A stretch of DNA of 14,591 nucleotides from Candidatus Omnitrophota bacterium (GCA_016193195.1 JACPSQ010000070.1:1-14591); one strand, 5' to 3'. Counted from the stretch's first letter, positions 1 to 6,928 are shown. Notes: generated from the letters alone by a model not told the origin. Numbers and translations: made by a program.

Positions 1-1
1 A

Positions 2-175
2 GAGCACGAAGCGGCGGACCGGCTGGATCGCGCCGTCGAGGCGGTCCTTCGAGAAGGGCGGCACGTCACCTACGATTTCAAATCGGATCGCAACGACCCG
101 ACCGCCGTTGGCACAAAGGAAATGGCGGAGGCGATCGCCGATCGGATGAAAACCGTCAAGGTGCGAGTCCCGTGA
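2..175 (+). CDS. Isocitrate/isopropylmalate dehydrogenase family, C-terminal end (partial)
   Basis: Only the last 57 codons are present; the gene begins before the window. The readable protein runs from EHEAADRLDRAV through VTYDFKSDRNDPTAVGTKEM to the stop at 173-175. An 'EG+.VTYD......D..A.GT.EMA.AI' tail is typical of the isocitrate/3-isopropylmalate dehydrogenase family, which oxidatively decarboxylates a 2-hydroxy acid with NAD(P). The long 'DFKSDRNDPTAVGT' form fits isocitrate dehydrogenase better than isopropylmalate dehydrogenase in my judgement, but the substrate-recognition residues lie outside the window. Family membership is fairly secure; the exact substrate is inferred. Inverted repeat A follows 5 nt after the stop and separates the gene from lipA. 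Confidence 0.75.
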   Translation, partial: EHEAADRLDRAVEAVLREGRHVTYDFKSDRNDPTAVGTKEMAEAIADRMKTVKVRVP

Positions 176-180
176 ACTAG

Positions 181-268
181 ATGCTGAATGATGGATGCTG
201 GATGATGGATGGAACGACGAGGTCATCTACCTGTCATCCATCACCGATCACCCATCACCCATCATCCC
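181..268. repeat. Inverted repeat A: two opposed heptamer arrays (icd-like/lipA junction)
   Basis: The left arm is 181-211 and the right arm 235-265, each 31 nt, with a 23-nt centre. Aligning the left arm's reverse complement to the right arm gives 24 of 31 matches. Both arms have a 7-nt period. On the + strand the left arm is ATGCTGA, ATGATGG, ATGCTGG, ATGATGG plus ATG; the right arm is CATCCAT, CACCGAT, CACCCAT, CACCCAT plus CAT. The centre can add a small hairpin (AGGT at 220-223 with ACCT at 229-232). The element fills the whole gap between the upstream stop and the likely lipA start. Its function is unknown; a transcribed hairpin or a recombination product are both possible. Confidence 0.85.
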
Positions 269-272
269 ACTG

Positions 273-1160
273 ATGCAGCGGTATCCGGATTGGCTTAAGC
301 AGTCGTTCTCGCCTGATGGGGTGGCGCGGGACGTTCGAACACTTGTGAGCGACTTGGATCTTGCCACCGTATGCGAGAGCGCTCTGTGTCCGAACCTGCG
401 CGAGTGCTATGCCCAGCGCCAGCTCACCTTCATGATCCTCGGAGGAATGTGCACTCGCAGCTGTCGTTTCTGCGCGGTGGATCACGGCCGCCCGCACCCG
501 GCGTCGGCCGATGAGCCGTGGCGCGTGGCGGAGGCTGTGAGGCGGCTCGGCCTCCAGCATGTCGTTATCACCTCGGTCGCGCGGGACGACCTCCGGGATG
601 AAGGTGCCGGTCACTGGGTCGATGTCATCCGTGCGGTGCGCCGTGAGAACCCAGGGGTCACCGTTGAGGCGCTTGTCCCGGACTTCCACGCCCGCGAGGA
701 GCTGCTGCGACATGTGCTGGAGGAGGGCGAGCCCGAGGTGTTCGCGCACAACGTGGAAACGGTCGAACGGCTCTCAGGTCTCCTGAGGCCTCAGGCGGAG
801 TATCATCGATCACTCAGGGTGCTCAGATTCGCAGTGTCCCTCGGCACGGAGAGTCTGGTGAAATCAAGCTTGATGGTGGGGCTGGGGGAGACGCTGGAGG
901 AGGTCTTGCAAACGTTCAATGACCTGGTGGCCGCTGGGGTGACTCACGTGACGATCGGGCAGTACCTCCGGCCTGATGCCGCCCATCTGCCCGTGATGGA
1001 GTTCGTGAGCCCTGAGCGGTTCCACATGTATGAGCGACTGGCGTATGAGAGGGGGTTCCGGTGGGTCAAATCCGGCCCCTTCGTGCGCAGCTCGTACCAC
1101 GCGGCGGACGCGATGAGCGAGATCGGGAAGAGGCTGCCCGTGGAGATCGCAGACCCCTGA
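273..1160 (+). CDS. lipA: Lipoyl synthase
   Basis: Radical SAM enzyme that inserts two sulfurs into octanoyl groups on carrier proteins (GcvH, 2-oxoacid dehydrogenase E2) in the cytoplasm. Both Fe-S cluster motifs are intact: CESALCPNLREC (C34, C39, C45; CX4CX5C, auxiliary cluster) and CTRSCRFC (C60, C64, C67; CX3CX2C, SAM cluster). The C-terminal RSSYHA, with the serine ligand of the auxiliary cluster, is also present. The start at 273 gives 295 residues beginning MQRYPDWLK, matching the usual 'P.WL+' opening. An ATG at 195 extends the frame by 26 residues, but those codons lie inside inverted repeat A and look unlike LipA. No clear Shine-Dalgarno precedes either start. The stop overlaps the next gene by 1 nt. 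No lipB or gcvH lies in the window. Confidence 0.95.
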   Translation: MQRYPDWLKQSFSPDGVARDVRTLVSDLDLATVCESALCPNLRECYAQRQLTFMILGGMCTRSCRFCAVDHGRPHPASADEPWRVAEAVRRLGLQHVVITSVARDDLRDEGAGHWVDVIRAVRRENPGVTVEALVPDFHAREELLRHVLEEGEPEVFAHNVETVERLSGLLRPQAEYHRSLRVLRFAVSLGTESLVKSSLMVGLGETLEEVLQTFNDLVAAGVTHVTIGQYLRPDAAHLPVMEFVSPERFHMYERLAYERGFRWVKSGPFVRSSYHAADAMSEIGKRLPVEIADP

Positions 1161-2449
1161 TGCCGACAGCCGGCCGGACCCTTTCTTCGACTTCGATTCG
1201 CCAGGTGCAACGGCAACTGCGCGAGCAGGCCGAGCGCGAGCTGGAACGCAGCAACCGACGCCTCTTCCACGAGGCCAACCGGCTCAAGCGGCTGCCCCTC
1301 TATCTTTTTACCATCCTTGATGAGCTCCAGGCCCAGGCGCGCGAGCGCGGGATTGATGTCATTGACCTGGGGATGGGCAACCCAGATCTCCCCCCGCCCA
1401 AACACGTCGTCGAGGAGCTCGTGGTGCAGGTGAAGAAGCCGGAGAACCACCGCTACTCCCGCAAGGGGGGCGACGTTGAGCGGAGCCTGCATGAGACCAT
1501 TGCCCGGTGGTACCACCAGAAGTTTCACGTGAACCTCGACCCGGCGCAGGAGGTGCTGCCGCTGATCGGATCGAAGGAGGGGATCTCGCACCTGTCGCTC
1601 GCGTTCCTCAACCATGACGACATCGCCCTCGTCCCAAACCCCACGTACCCGGTGCACTTCAACGGGGTGGTCATGGCGGGGGGCATCCTCTACAACCTCC
1701 CGATCCATGCCGAGCAGCGCTACCTGCCTGACCTCCATGCGGTGCCGCGCAGCGTCCTGAAGCAATCCAAGCTGCTCTTCCTGAGCTACCCGCACAATCC
1801 CACCACTGCGGTGGCGGATCTCAAATTCTTTAAAGAGACCATCGCCTGGGCGCGGCAGCACCGGATCATGGTGGTGCACGATTTCGCGTACTCTGACATC
1901 GTCTTCGATGGCTATCGGGCCCCCAGCATCCTCGAAGTGGATGGCGCGAAGGAGGTTGCGGTCGAGTTTCACACCCTTTCAAAATCGTACAGCCTACCCG
2001 GGCTGCGATTGGGTTTTGGGGTGGGGAACCGGGACGTGCTCGCCTCGCTCGCGAAGACCAAGAGCTACATCGACTTTGGGATTTTCCGCGCCGTGCAGTG
2101 GGCGGCCGTCAAGGCGCTTGCGGGGCCTCAGGACTACGTCCACTGGGCGGTTGGGACCTACCTGAAACGGCGGAATGCCTTTCTCGCAGGGCTCAAGCAG
2201 GTGGGATGGAATGTGCCCATGCCAAAAGCGACCTTCTACGTCTGGGCCAAGATCCCTCTCAAGTTCAGTGCGCTGACCTCGCTCGAGTTCGCGACCCTTC
2301 TTGTGCAAGAGGCCGGCGTCGTCATCGCGCCTGGCAGCGGATTCGGGGAATACGGGGAAGGGTTTGTGCGGTTTGCGCTCGTGGAGCCTGAACCCCGGTT
2401 GGGGGAAGCGGTCAAGCGCATCGCGAGGGTCTTGCAGATGGAAGACTAG
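1160..2449 (+). CDS. Class I/II PLP-dependent aminotransferase (AlaC/LL-DAP aminotransferase-like)
   Basis: Fold type I aminotransferase, 429 residues from the ATG that shares its A with the lipA stop. Visible signatures: IDLGMGNPDLPPP near residue 68, GSKEGI, LSYPHNPTT with the PLP-contacting Asn at 213, VHDFAYSDI with Asp241 and Tyr244, and HTLSKSYSLPGLRLGF with the Schiff-base Lys at 275. The SYPHNPTT and DFAYSDI wording resembles the alanine transaminase AlaC and LL-diaminopimelate aminotransferase group. Substrate, probably an amino acid with pyruvate or 2-oxoglutarate, cannot be fixed from sequence. The first ~34 residues are charged and lie before the usual family start (around FHEANRLKRLP), so they may be a lineage-specific extension. 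The 1-nt overlap suggests coupled translation with lipA. Confidence 0.88.
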   Translation: MPTAGRTLSSTSIRQVQRQLREQAERELERSNRRLFHEANRLKRLPLYLFTILDELQAQARERGIDVIDLGMGNPDLPPPKHVVEELVVQVKKPENHRYSRKGGDVERSLHETIARWYHQKFHVNLDPAQEVLPLIGSKEGISHLSLAFLNHDDIALVPNPTYPVHFNGVVMAGGILYNLPIHAEQRYLPDLHAVPRSVLKQSKLLFLSYPHNPTTAVADLKFFKETIAWARQHRIMVVHDFAYSDIVFDGYRAPSILEVDGAKEVAVEFHTLSKSYSLPGLRLGFGVGNRDVLASLAKTKSYIDFGIFRAVQWAAVKALAGPQDYVHWAVGTYLKRRNAFLAGLKQVGWNVPMPKATFYVWAKIPLKFSALTSLEFATLLVQEAGVVIAPGSGFGEYGEGFVRFALVEPEPRLGEAVKRIARVLQMED

Positions 2450-2477
2450 CGGACAGGAGTGCCGGGGGTCGCTGCGG

Positions 2478-3605
2478 ATGACAGGACGGCGGTTCGTGTT
2501 GATGCATATCACCACGAGCTCAGGCCACCATCGGGCGAGCTGCGCCATCGGGCAAACCCTCAAGCGCCTCGATCCCCTTGCGCAGATCGTCAACGTTGAC
2601 GCGTTCCAGTACACCAGCCGATTTGTCCGTTGGGCGATCTCGCGCTCATACCTTTCCATCATCCGTCACCAACCCGATGTCTGGGAGTACCTCTACGATA
2701 ATCCTGCCGTTCACCGCCGCATTCAGCACCTCCGGGTGCTCCTTCACCGTTACCAGGCCGGCAAGCTGCAACGCCTCCTGGAAACCGTGCGGCCGGAAGC
2801 GATCGCCTGCACGCAGGCCTACCCCTGCGGGATGGTGGCGGATTTTAAAAAGCACCACAACCTCAGCGTCCCCCTCGTCGGCGTCCTAACGGATTACGCC
2901 CCCCACCTGTACTGGTTCCACGATACGGTCGACGCGTATGTCGTCCCATCTGAACAGGTCAAGCAGCGCTTCGTCACGCGGGGCGTTGACCCCTCACGAA
3001 TCAAAGTGCTGGGGATTCCGATTGACCGGAAGTTCCTTGAGGCCAACGACCGTGAGGCCACGGCTCGCGCATTGGGGCTCGATCCGACCCATCCCATCAT
3101 CCTCATCATGGGCGGGGGCAGCGGGTTTGGCCAGATTCGGGACATCATGCTCAGTGTCGATATCTTGCCGTACCCCTGTCAATTTGTCGTGGTCGCAGGG
3201 ACCAATCGCTCATTGCTGGCCTGGCTTCAGGGCCAGCGGTTTCGCCACCGGGTCGTGTCCCTTGGCTATACCAACGACATCCCCAAGCTCATGGACATCG
3301 CGACGCTCTTGATCAGCAAGCCGGGCGGGCTCACGACGTCCGAGGCGCTTGCCAAGCATCTGCCCCTCGTCATCGTGAATCCGATCCCCGGCCAAGAAGC
3401 CTACAACGCGCGGTTTCTGCTCTCCCATGGCGCAGCGGTGCAGGCGGGTTCGCCGGAGACGGTTCGGCAGACCGTCCGCGACCTCCTCGATAATCCGGAT
3501 CGGTTGGCAGGGTTGCGACGACGAAACGTGGAGCTCGCCCACCCAAACGCCGCAGCGGATATCGCCGGTCTGCTGTTCGAGCTCGCTGATGGGCATGCAG
3601 AATAG
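2478..3605 (+). CDS. GT28-family glycosyltransferase, MGDG synthase / UgtP-like
   Basis: 375 residues with the two-domain layout of monogalactosyl- or glucosyl-diacylglycerol synthases. The N-terminal lipid-acceptor domain carries HITTSSGHHRAS (residues 10-21) and LTDYAPHLYWFHDTVDAYVVPSE (about 137-159). The C-terminal nucleotide-sugar domain has GGGSGFGQI (212-220) and SKPGGLTTSEALAKHLPLV (280-298) followed by NPIPGQE, the usual UDP-sugar site. The likely role is to move a sugar from a UDP donor to a membrane diacylglycerol-type lipid on the cytoplasmic face; acceptor and sugar are unknown. The start at 2478 keeps the short beta strand before TTSSGHHRAS; ATG 2502 is an alternative. It lies 28 nt after the aminotransferase and overlaps the acyltransferase, with which it probably works in envelope lipid synthesis. 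Confidence 0.85.
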   Translation: MTGRRFVLMHITTSSGHHRASCAIGQTLKRLDPLAQIVNVDAFQYTSRFVRWAISRSYLSIIRHQPDVWEYLYDNPAVHRRIQHLRVLLHRYQAGKLQRLLETVRPEAIACTQAYPCGMVADFKKHHNLSVPLVGVLTDYAPHLYWFHDTVDAYVVPSEQVKQRFVTRGVDPSRIKVLGIPIDRKFLEANDREATARALGLDPTHPIILIMGGGSGFGQIRDIMLSVDILPYPCQFVVVAGTNRSLLAWLQGQRFRHRVVSLGYTNDIPKLMDIATLLISKPGGLTTSEALAKHLPLVIVNPIPGQEAYNARFLLSHGAAVQAGSPETVRQTVRDLLDNPDRLAGLRRRNVELAHPNAAADIAGLLFELADGHAE

Positions 3606-4557
3606 GGTTACGTACGTCGGGTATCGACTTGGCCAGTGGCTCGCGTCGACGTTGCCAACCAAATCCGCCTTTCGATTGGCGGAGCGACTCGCGGACGTGC
3701 AGTGGCGGTGTTCGGCCGGGGATCGGGAGGCCGTCCACAACAACCTCTCCATGCTGCTCGATGCGCCCCCTCCTGTGGATGCCCCCATCGTTCGCGAAGT
3801 GTTCAGGAACTTTGGCCGTTACCTGGTCGAGTTTCTCACGATGCACCGCGTTCCTCAGCCCGAGGTGCGCCTGGAGGGTTACGAGCGCCTCACCAAGACC
3901 TTGCATCCCAGCCGAGGGACGATCGCCCTCACGGGGCACATCGGGAACTGGGAACTCGCGGGTGTGGTGATTCGCAGAACGGGCATCCCCTTGACTGCGG
4001 TCGCCCTGCCGCATCAGGATCCTCGAACGGATCGACTGTTCAATTGGCAGCGCCGGCGATGCGGGCTCAACGTCATCCCCCTGGGGGCCGACGCGATGCG
4101 GCGCGCCCTGCAGGATCTCCGCAACGGACGCCTCCTCGGCCTCGTGGGGGATCGGGAGTTTTCGACGCACGGACTGACGACCACCCTGTGCCAACGTCAG
4201 GTGGTGCTCCCGCGGGGCCCCGCGCTCCTCAGCCTTAGGGGTCAGGCGCCGGTCGTTCCGATCTTTCTCATTCGAGAGGGGGTTTGGAGATTCCGGCTCT
4301 ATGTGGAGCCGTCCATTTGGCCCCCGGCCAACGGACTCAACGAGGGGTCAGTTCAGATGCTGACCCGAGCGTACGCGGCCGTGTTTGAGCGGTATCTGAG
4401 GCGCTTCCCGGATCAGTGGTTGATGTTCCAGCCGATGGTGTCGACACCAGAGAGGCCACAGAAATCCCTGCCTGCGCCGCGGGCGCGGCAGGCAGGCACA
4501 GAGACACAGAAGGGTTTGAGCCGTGCTGGGTTCTGTGCCTCTGTGGCGCTTCTGTAG
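3595..4557 (+). CDS. Lipid A biosynthesis-type acyltransferase (LpxL/HtrB family)
   Basis: 320 residues of the bacterial lauroyl/myristoyl acyltransferase family, which acylates lipid A or related lipids at the inner membrane. The catalytic HX4E appears as GHIGNWE (H115, E120). The second conserved patch is GLVGDREFS (D186-E188), followed by LPRGPALLSLRGQAPVVPIFLIR. Start 3595 overlaps the GT28 gene by 11 nt; ATG 3589 adds two residues and is equally possible. The recognisable domain ends near FPDQWLMFQPMVS (residue 283). The remaining ~37 residues, and the stop codon, come from inverted repeat B and show no family resemblance, so the original C-terminus has probably been replaced. The acyl acceptor is unknown. 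With the GTs on either side it suggests a glycolipid or lipid A-like pathway. Confidence 0.87.
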   Translation: MQNRVTYVGYRLGQWLASTLPTKSAFRLAERLADVQWRCSAGDREAVHNNLSMLLDAPPPVDAPIVREVFRNFGRYLVEFLTMHRVPQPEVRLEGYERLTKTLHPSRGTIALTGHIGNWELAGVVIRRTGIPLTAVALPHQDPRTDRLFNWQRRRCGLNVIPLGADAMRRALQDLRNGRLLGLVGDREFSTHGLTTTLCQRQVVLPRGPALLSLRGQAPVVPIFLIREGVWRFRLYVEPSIWPPANGLNEGSVQMLTRAYAAVFERYLRRFPDQWLMFQPMVSTPERPQKSLPAPRARQAGTETQKGLSRAGFCASVALL

Positions 4558-4568
4558 TTCTGTGGTGT
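4444..4568. repeat. Inverted repeat B: branched inverted repeat (acyltransferase/GT2 junction)
   Basis: Three pairings are visible. The outer stem is CCACAGAA (4456-4463) with TTCTGTGG (4558-4565). A GC-rich hairpin is CCTGCCTGC (4467-4475) with GCAGGCAGG (4488-4496), perfect over 9 bp. A third stem is 4497-4511 with 4531-4545, 14 of 15 paired, around a 19-nt loop. Together they could form a three-way junction. The right side is built from TCTGTGNN-type units of about 8 nt (4532, 4540, 4551, 4559), and the left has CACAGAGA/CACAGAAG units. The element overlaps the end of the acyltransferase frame and stops 11 nt before the GT2 start. Confidence 0.85.
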
Positions 4569-4579
4569 GATGTGAGTCG

Positions 4580-5254
4580 ATGGGCAGTCGGTACTGCGTC
4601 GTGATCCCTTCCTTTAACGCCAAAGCGCATATCGGAGAGCTGGTGCGTCGGGTCAGGCGCCAGGGGTTTGAGGTCATTGTCATCGACGACGGATCGCGAG
4701 ACGGGACCGCTTCGATTGCATCGCAGGAGGGGGCGCTCGTCATCAGCCACCTTCGGAACGAGGGGAAGGGGCGTGCCTTGCGGACCGCTTTTGAGTACGC
4801 GCTCCGTTCGCGGTATGATGGGGTCGTCACCATGGACAGCGATGGGCAGCATGATCCGGATGAAATTCCCAAGCTCGTCCAGGCAGGCGAGTGGCAGCAT
4901 GCCGGCGTCGCGGTCGGCAACCGCCTCTCCGATGGAACCCTGATGCCGCTCGCACGACACTGGACCAACACGCTCATGTCATCGATCATCTCCGCGGTGG
5001 CCCGTCAACGCATCCCGGATTCGCAGTGCGGGTTCCGCTTCATCCGAGCGGAAGTGCTCGCCGATGTCCCCCTGCGATCGAAACGTTTCGAGATTGAGAC
5101 GGAGCTGTTGTTTGGCGCCGCCGCGCGCCGCTGGAAAATCATCTCGGTGCCGGTGCGAAGCATCTATCAGGGTGAGCGGAGCCACATCCGACCGGTGCGA
5201 GACGGCCTCCGGTTTATCCGCACGGTGCTCCGCCACCTGATGGGTCGAGGATGA
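4580..5254 (+). CDS. GT2-family glycosyltransferase (dolichol-phosphate mannosyltransferase-like)
   Basis: 224-residue GT-A glycosyltransferase without obvious membrane helices. Motifs: the N-terminal CVVIPSFNAKAHIGELV, VIDDGSRDGT (residues 34-43), the donor/metal site TMDSDGQHDP (D86, D88), and CGFRFIRAEVL (150-160), as in polyprenyl-phosphate or dolichol-phosphate sugar transferases. It probably transfers a sugar from a nucleotide donor to a lipid phosphate or glycolipid at the inner membrane. The acceptor is not visible. Start 4580 lies just after inverted repeat B with a weak GTGAG upstream. Its last four bases (ATGA) are shared with pcm. Adjacency to the GT28 and acyltransferase genes supports an envelope role. 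Confidence 0.87.
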   Translation: MGSRYCVVIPSFNAKAHIGELVRRVRRQGFEVIVIDDGSRDGTASIASQEGALVISHLRNEGKGRALRTAFEYALRSRYDGVVTMDSDGQHDPDEIPKLVQAGEWQHAGVAVGNRLSDGTLMPLARHWTNTLMSSIISAVARQRIPDSQCGFRFIRAEVLADVPLRSKRFEIETELLFGAAARRWKIISVPVRSIYQGERSHIRPVRDGLRFIRTVLRHLMGRG

Positions 5255-5901
5255 GATTCGCAGCGCAACGCGCGCGGATGGTGGGGGGGCAAATCAAGGC
5301 GCGCGGGCTGACGGATAAACGGCTCCTCGCAGCGTTCCACAAGGTCGAGCGCCACCTCTTCGTTCCTGAGGAGCTTCAGCAGGAGGCCTATGAGGACCGT
5401 CCGCTTCCAATCGGGTTAGGGCAAACGATCAGCCAGCCCTACATGGTTGCGCTGATGACGAGCCTCCTGCGTCTTCAGGGGCACGAGCGCGTGCTGGAGA
5501 TCGGCACCGGATCCGGCTATCAAACCGCCATCCTTGCGGAGCTGACGCTCGAGGTGTTCTCCGTGGAACGACTCCCGGAACTGCTGCCTGCCGTGAAGCG
5601 ACGGCTGGATGCGTTGGGGTATTTCAACGTGCACTTGAGCCCAGGGAATGGATCCCTCGGGTGGCCGGAATTTGCTCCCTATGATGCGATCCTCATTGGG
5701 GCAGCCGCCCCCGAGATCCCCGCACCGCTGTTGGAGCAGCTCACGGACACTGGGAGGATGGTGATCCCGATCGGTTCGCAGAGCGCGCAGATGCTCAACG
5801 AGGTCGAAAAACGCGGTGGCGCCATCCACCGAAAAGAGATCGCCAGTTGTGTGTTTGTTCCCCTGATGGGGCGCTACGGGTGGCCGCTGGAAGGCGCGTG
5901 A
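5251..5901 (+). CDS. pcm: Protein-L-isoaspartate O-methyltransferase
   Basis: Repair enzyme that methylates L-isoaspartyl residues in damaged proteins using S-adenosylmethionine. At 216 residues it has normal family length. Diagnostic stretches are RPLPIGLGQTISQPYMVA (50-67, with active-site Ser61), SAM motif I VLEIGTGSGYQTA (81-93), AAAPEIPAPLLEQL and the closing FVPLMGRYGW. The usual 'GDG..GWP' patch reads GNGSLGWP here, an Asp to Asn change at residue 133 that may be lineage-specific. The start overlaps the GT2 stop by 4 nt, and the stop overlaps the TonB-like gene by 1 nt, so the three are probably co-translated. Confidence 0.95.
   Translation: MRFAAQRARMVGGQIKARGLTDKRLLAAFHKVERHLFVPEELQQEAYEDRPLPIGLGQTISQPYMVALMTSLLRLQGHERVLEIGTGSGYQTAILAELTLEVFSVERLPELLPAVKRRLDALGYFNVHLSPGNGSLGWPEFAPYDAILIGAAAPEIPAPLLEQLTDTGRMVIPIGSQSAQMLNEVEKRGGAIHRKEIASCVFVPLMGRYGWPLEGA
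5889..5894 (+). promoter_or_regulatory. Shine-Dalgarno that decides the TonB-like start
   Basis: GGAAGG at 5889-5894, inside the end of pcm, sits 6 nt before ATG 5901. The competing ATG at 5910 has its purine run (GAGGGAG) almost touching it, which is too close. This favours 5901. Confidence 0.55.
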
Positions 5902-6581
5902 TGAGGGAGATGACCGATCGGATATTCGTCATCGCCTTCGGCGCCTCAGTGGGGATCCACCTGATCCTGTTGGCCGGGCAGATGGTGCCGCTGAACTGGC
6001 TGACGGCGCCGAGAAGCCGTTCGTCCGCCCTGGAGGTGATCTACGAGCATGAAGTGGCCACGTTGGAACGGCAACGCCTCCAGGAGCAGCTCGCACGGGC
6101 CGCGCGGGAGCGAGGGGCTGCCCCTTCGGTCCCCTCGGCCTCAAACCGAAGCGAACGTCCTCAGATCATCATCCCGGCCCGCCCTTCCCTGGTGATGGAC
6201 CGCACCCTGTCCGACCTGACGCCCACCCGGTCGTCATCAGTGGTTGATTTGACGAATCCCGTTGACGCCGCGCGAGGGGATCCTGTCCTGTTAAGCTACT
6301 TTAGCGCCATCCGCGAGCAGATTCAGCAGACAGCCAACCGTCACGTGTGGTTGACCGAACACGAGGCGGAAGGGCTTGTCTACGTTTCCTTTCTGCTGGC
6401 CTCCTCGGGATCGGCCAAGGGCATCGAAGTCGTCCCGGAGCGCTCCGTTGACTCACACACCTTGCGGGAGGTTGCGCTGCGCATCGTGAAAAGCGCCGCC
6501 CCATTTCCTCCGTTTCCTCCCTCCATGGTTGAGCCGAGCAAGACCATCGTGGTTCCGCTCGAATTCCTCTTGGGATCCTAA
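5901..6581 (+). CDS. TonB-family energy-transducing protein
   Basis: 226 residues with TonB/TolA-like architecture. A single N-terminal membrane anchor spans about residues 8-30. A charged, likely coiled-coil stretch covers 44-72, a Pro/Ser-rich linker 73-125, and a C-terminal TonB-type domain about 130-226 (YFSAIREQIQQTANRHVW, then VKSAAPFPPFPPS and VVPLEFLL). In the anchor the sequence SVGIH puts Ser16 and His20 in the same spacing as the functional Ser and His of E. coli TonB. It would span the periplasm and pass proton-motive force to outer-membrane receptors, but no exbB, exbD or receptor gene is in the window. It is therefore either an orphan TonB or a TonB-like envelope protein of other role. 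It is the last gene of the run before the rpsU promoter. Confidence 0.78.
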   Translation: MREMTDRIFVIAFGASVGIHLILLAGQMVPLNWLTAPRSRSSALEVIYEHEVATLERQRLQEQLARAARERGAAPSVPSASNRSERPQIIIPARPSLVMDRTLSDLTPTRSSSVVDLTNPVDAARGDPVLLSYFSAIREQIQQTANRHVWLTEHEAEGLVYVSFLLASSGSAKGIEVVPERSVDSHTLREVALRIVKSAAPFPPFPPSMVEPSKTIVVPLEFLLGS

Positions 6582-6604
6582 GAGGTCGTGGGGTGTCCGT
6601 AGGG

Positions 6605-6633
6605 TTGACAGCAGCAGCGTCTTATCCTACAAT
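6605..6633 (+). promoter_or_regulatory. Sigma70-type promoter for rpsU
   Basis: TTGACA (6605-6610, perfect -35) is followed after exactly 17 nt by TACAAT (6628-6633, one mismatch to TATAAT). It lies in the 79-nt gap before rpsU. Transcription would begin near 6640, leaving a leader of about 20 nt that carries the ribosome-binding site. It is the best promoter visible in the window. Confidence 0.75.
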
Positions 6634-6660
6634 TGAGCCTTCTGAGGAGTTGGAGACCAC

Positions 6661-6843
6661 ATGCCACGCGTAGAAGTTCGAGATGATGAGTCGCTCGAAA
6701 AGGCGTTACGGCGCTTTAAACGCATGCTTGAGCGTGAAGGCACCTTGAAAGCGCTTAAGGCGAGGAAGCACTATGAGAAGCCTAGCGAGCGCAAGCGCCG
6801 AGAGCTCCGTCAGGCTATCAGCCGACGCGCGCGCGCCGCATAG
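6661..6843 (+). CDS. rpsU: Small ribosomal subunit protein bS21
   Basis: 60-residue, strongly basic protein that joins the 30S subunit and assists initiation on mRNA. It begins MPRVEVRDDESLEKALRRFK and continues with FKRMLEREGTLKALKARKHYEKPSERKRRE, a close match to bS21. The length is normal and the Arg-rich end is typical. GAGGAG at 6644-6649, and GGAG nearer the ATG, serve as ribosome-binding sites. It has its own strong promoter and is followed by a 167-nt structured gap, so it may be transcribed separately from its neighbours. Confidence 0.96.
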   Translation: MPRVEVRDDESLEKALRRFKRMLEREGTLKALKARKHYEKPSERKRRELRQAISRRARAA

Positions 6844-6890
6844 CCGTCTGCGAAATCCCCAACCCTGCGCGTTGGAAACCCCTCAGACGG
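6844..6890 (+). other. Nested hairpin directly after rpsU
   Basis: CCGTCTG (6844-6850), immediately after the stop, is perfectly complementary to CAGACGG (6884-6890). Inside it CCAAC (6859-6863) pairs with GTTGG (6871-6875). No T-run follows, so it is not a standard intrinsic terminator. It could be a 3'-end stabiliser or a weak or Rho-assisted terminator. Confidence 0.45.
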
Positions 6891-6928
6891 GTCGTCCGCC
6901 CACGTGCTCATCTCCCACCTGGTTCCAT

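Noticed and set aside
181..268. Repeat A considered as a CRISPR fragment or direct-repeat array
   Set aside because: Units are 7 nt with no spacers, and the two halves face each other; no cas genes are present.
1061..1159. Upstream extension of the aminotransferase frame into lipA
   Set aside because: The translated extension is a charged low-complexity string from lipA codons in another frame; ATG 1160, overlapping the lipA stop, is a better start.
944..1972. 342-codon open frame on the - strand opposite lipA and the aminotransferase
   Set aside because: It lies antisense to two clearly identified genes, shows no recognisable domain, and long antisense frames are common in GC-rich coding DNA.
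4456..4565. Repeat B considered as a Rho-independent terminator
   Set aside because: No T-run follows any stem, and the structure is branched and partly inside a coding frame.
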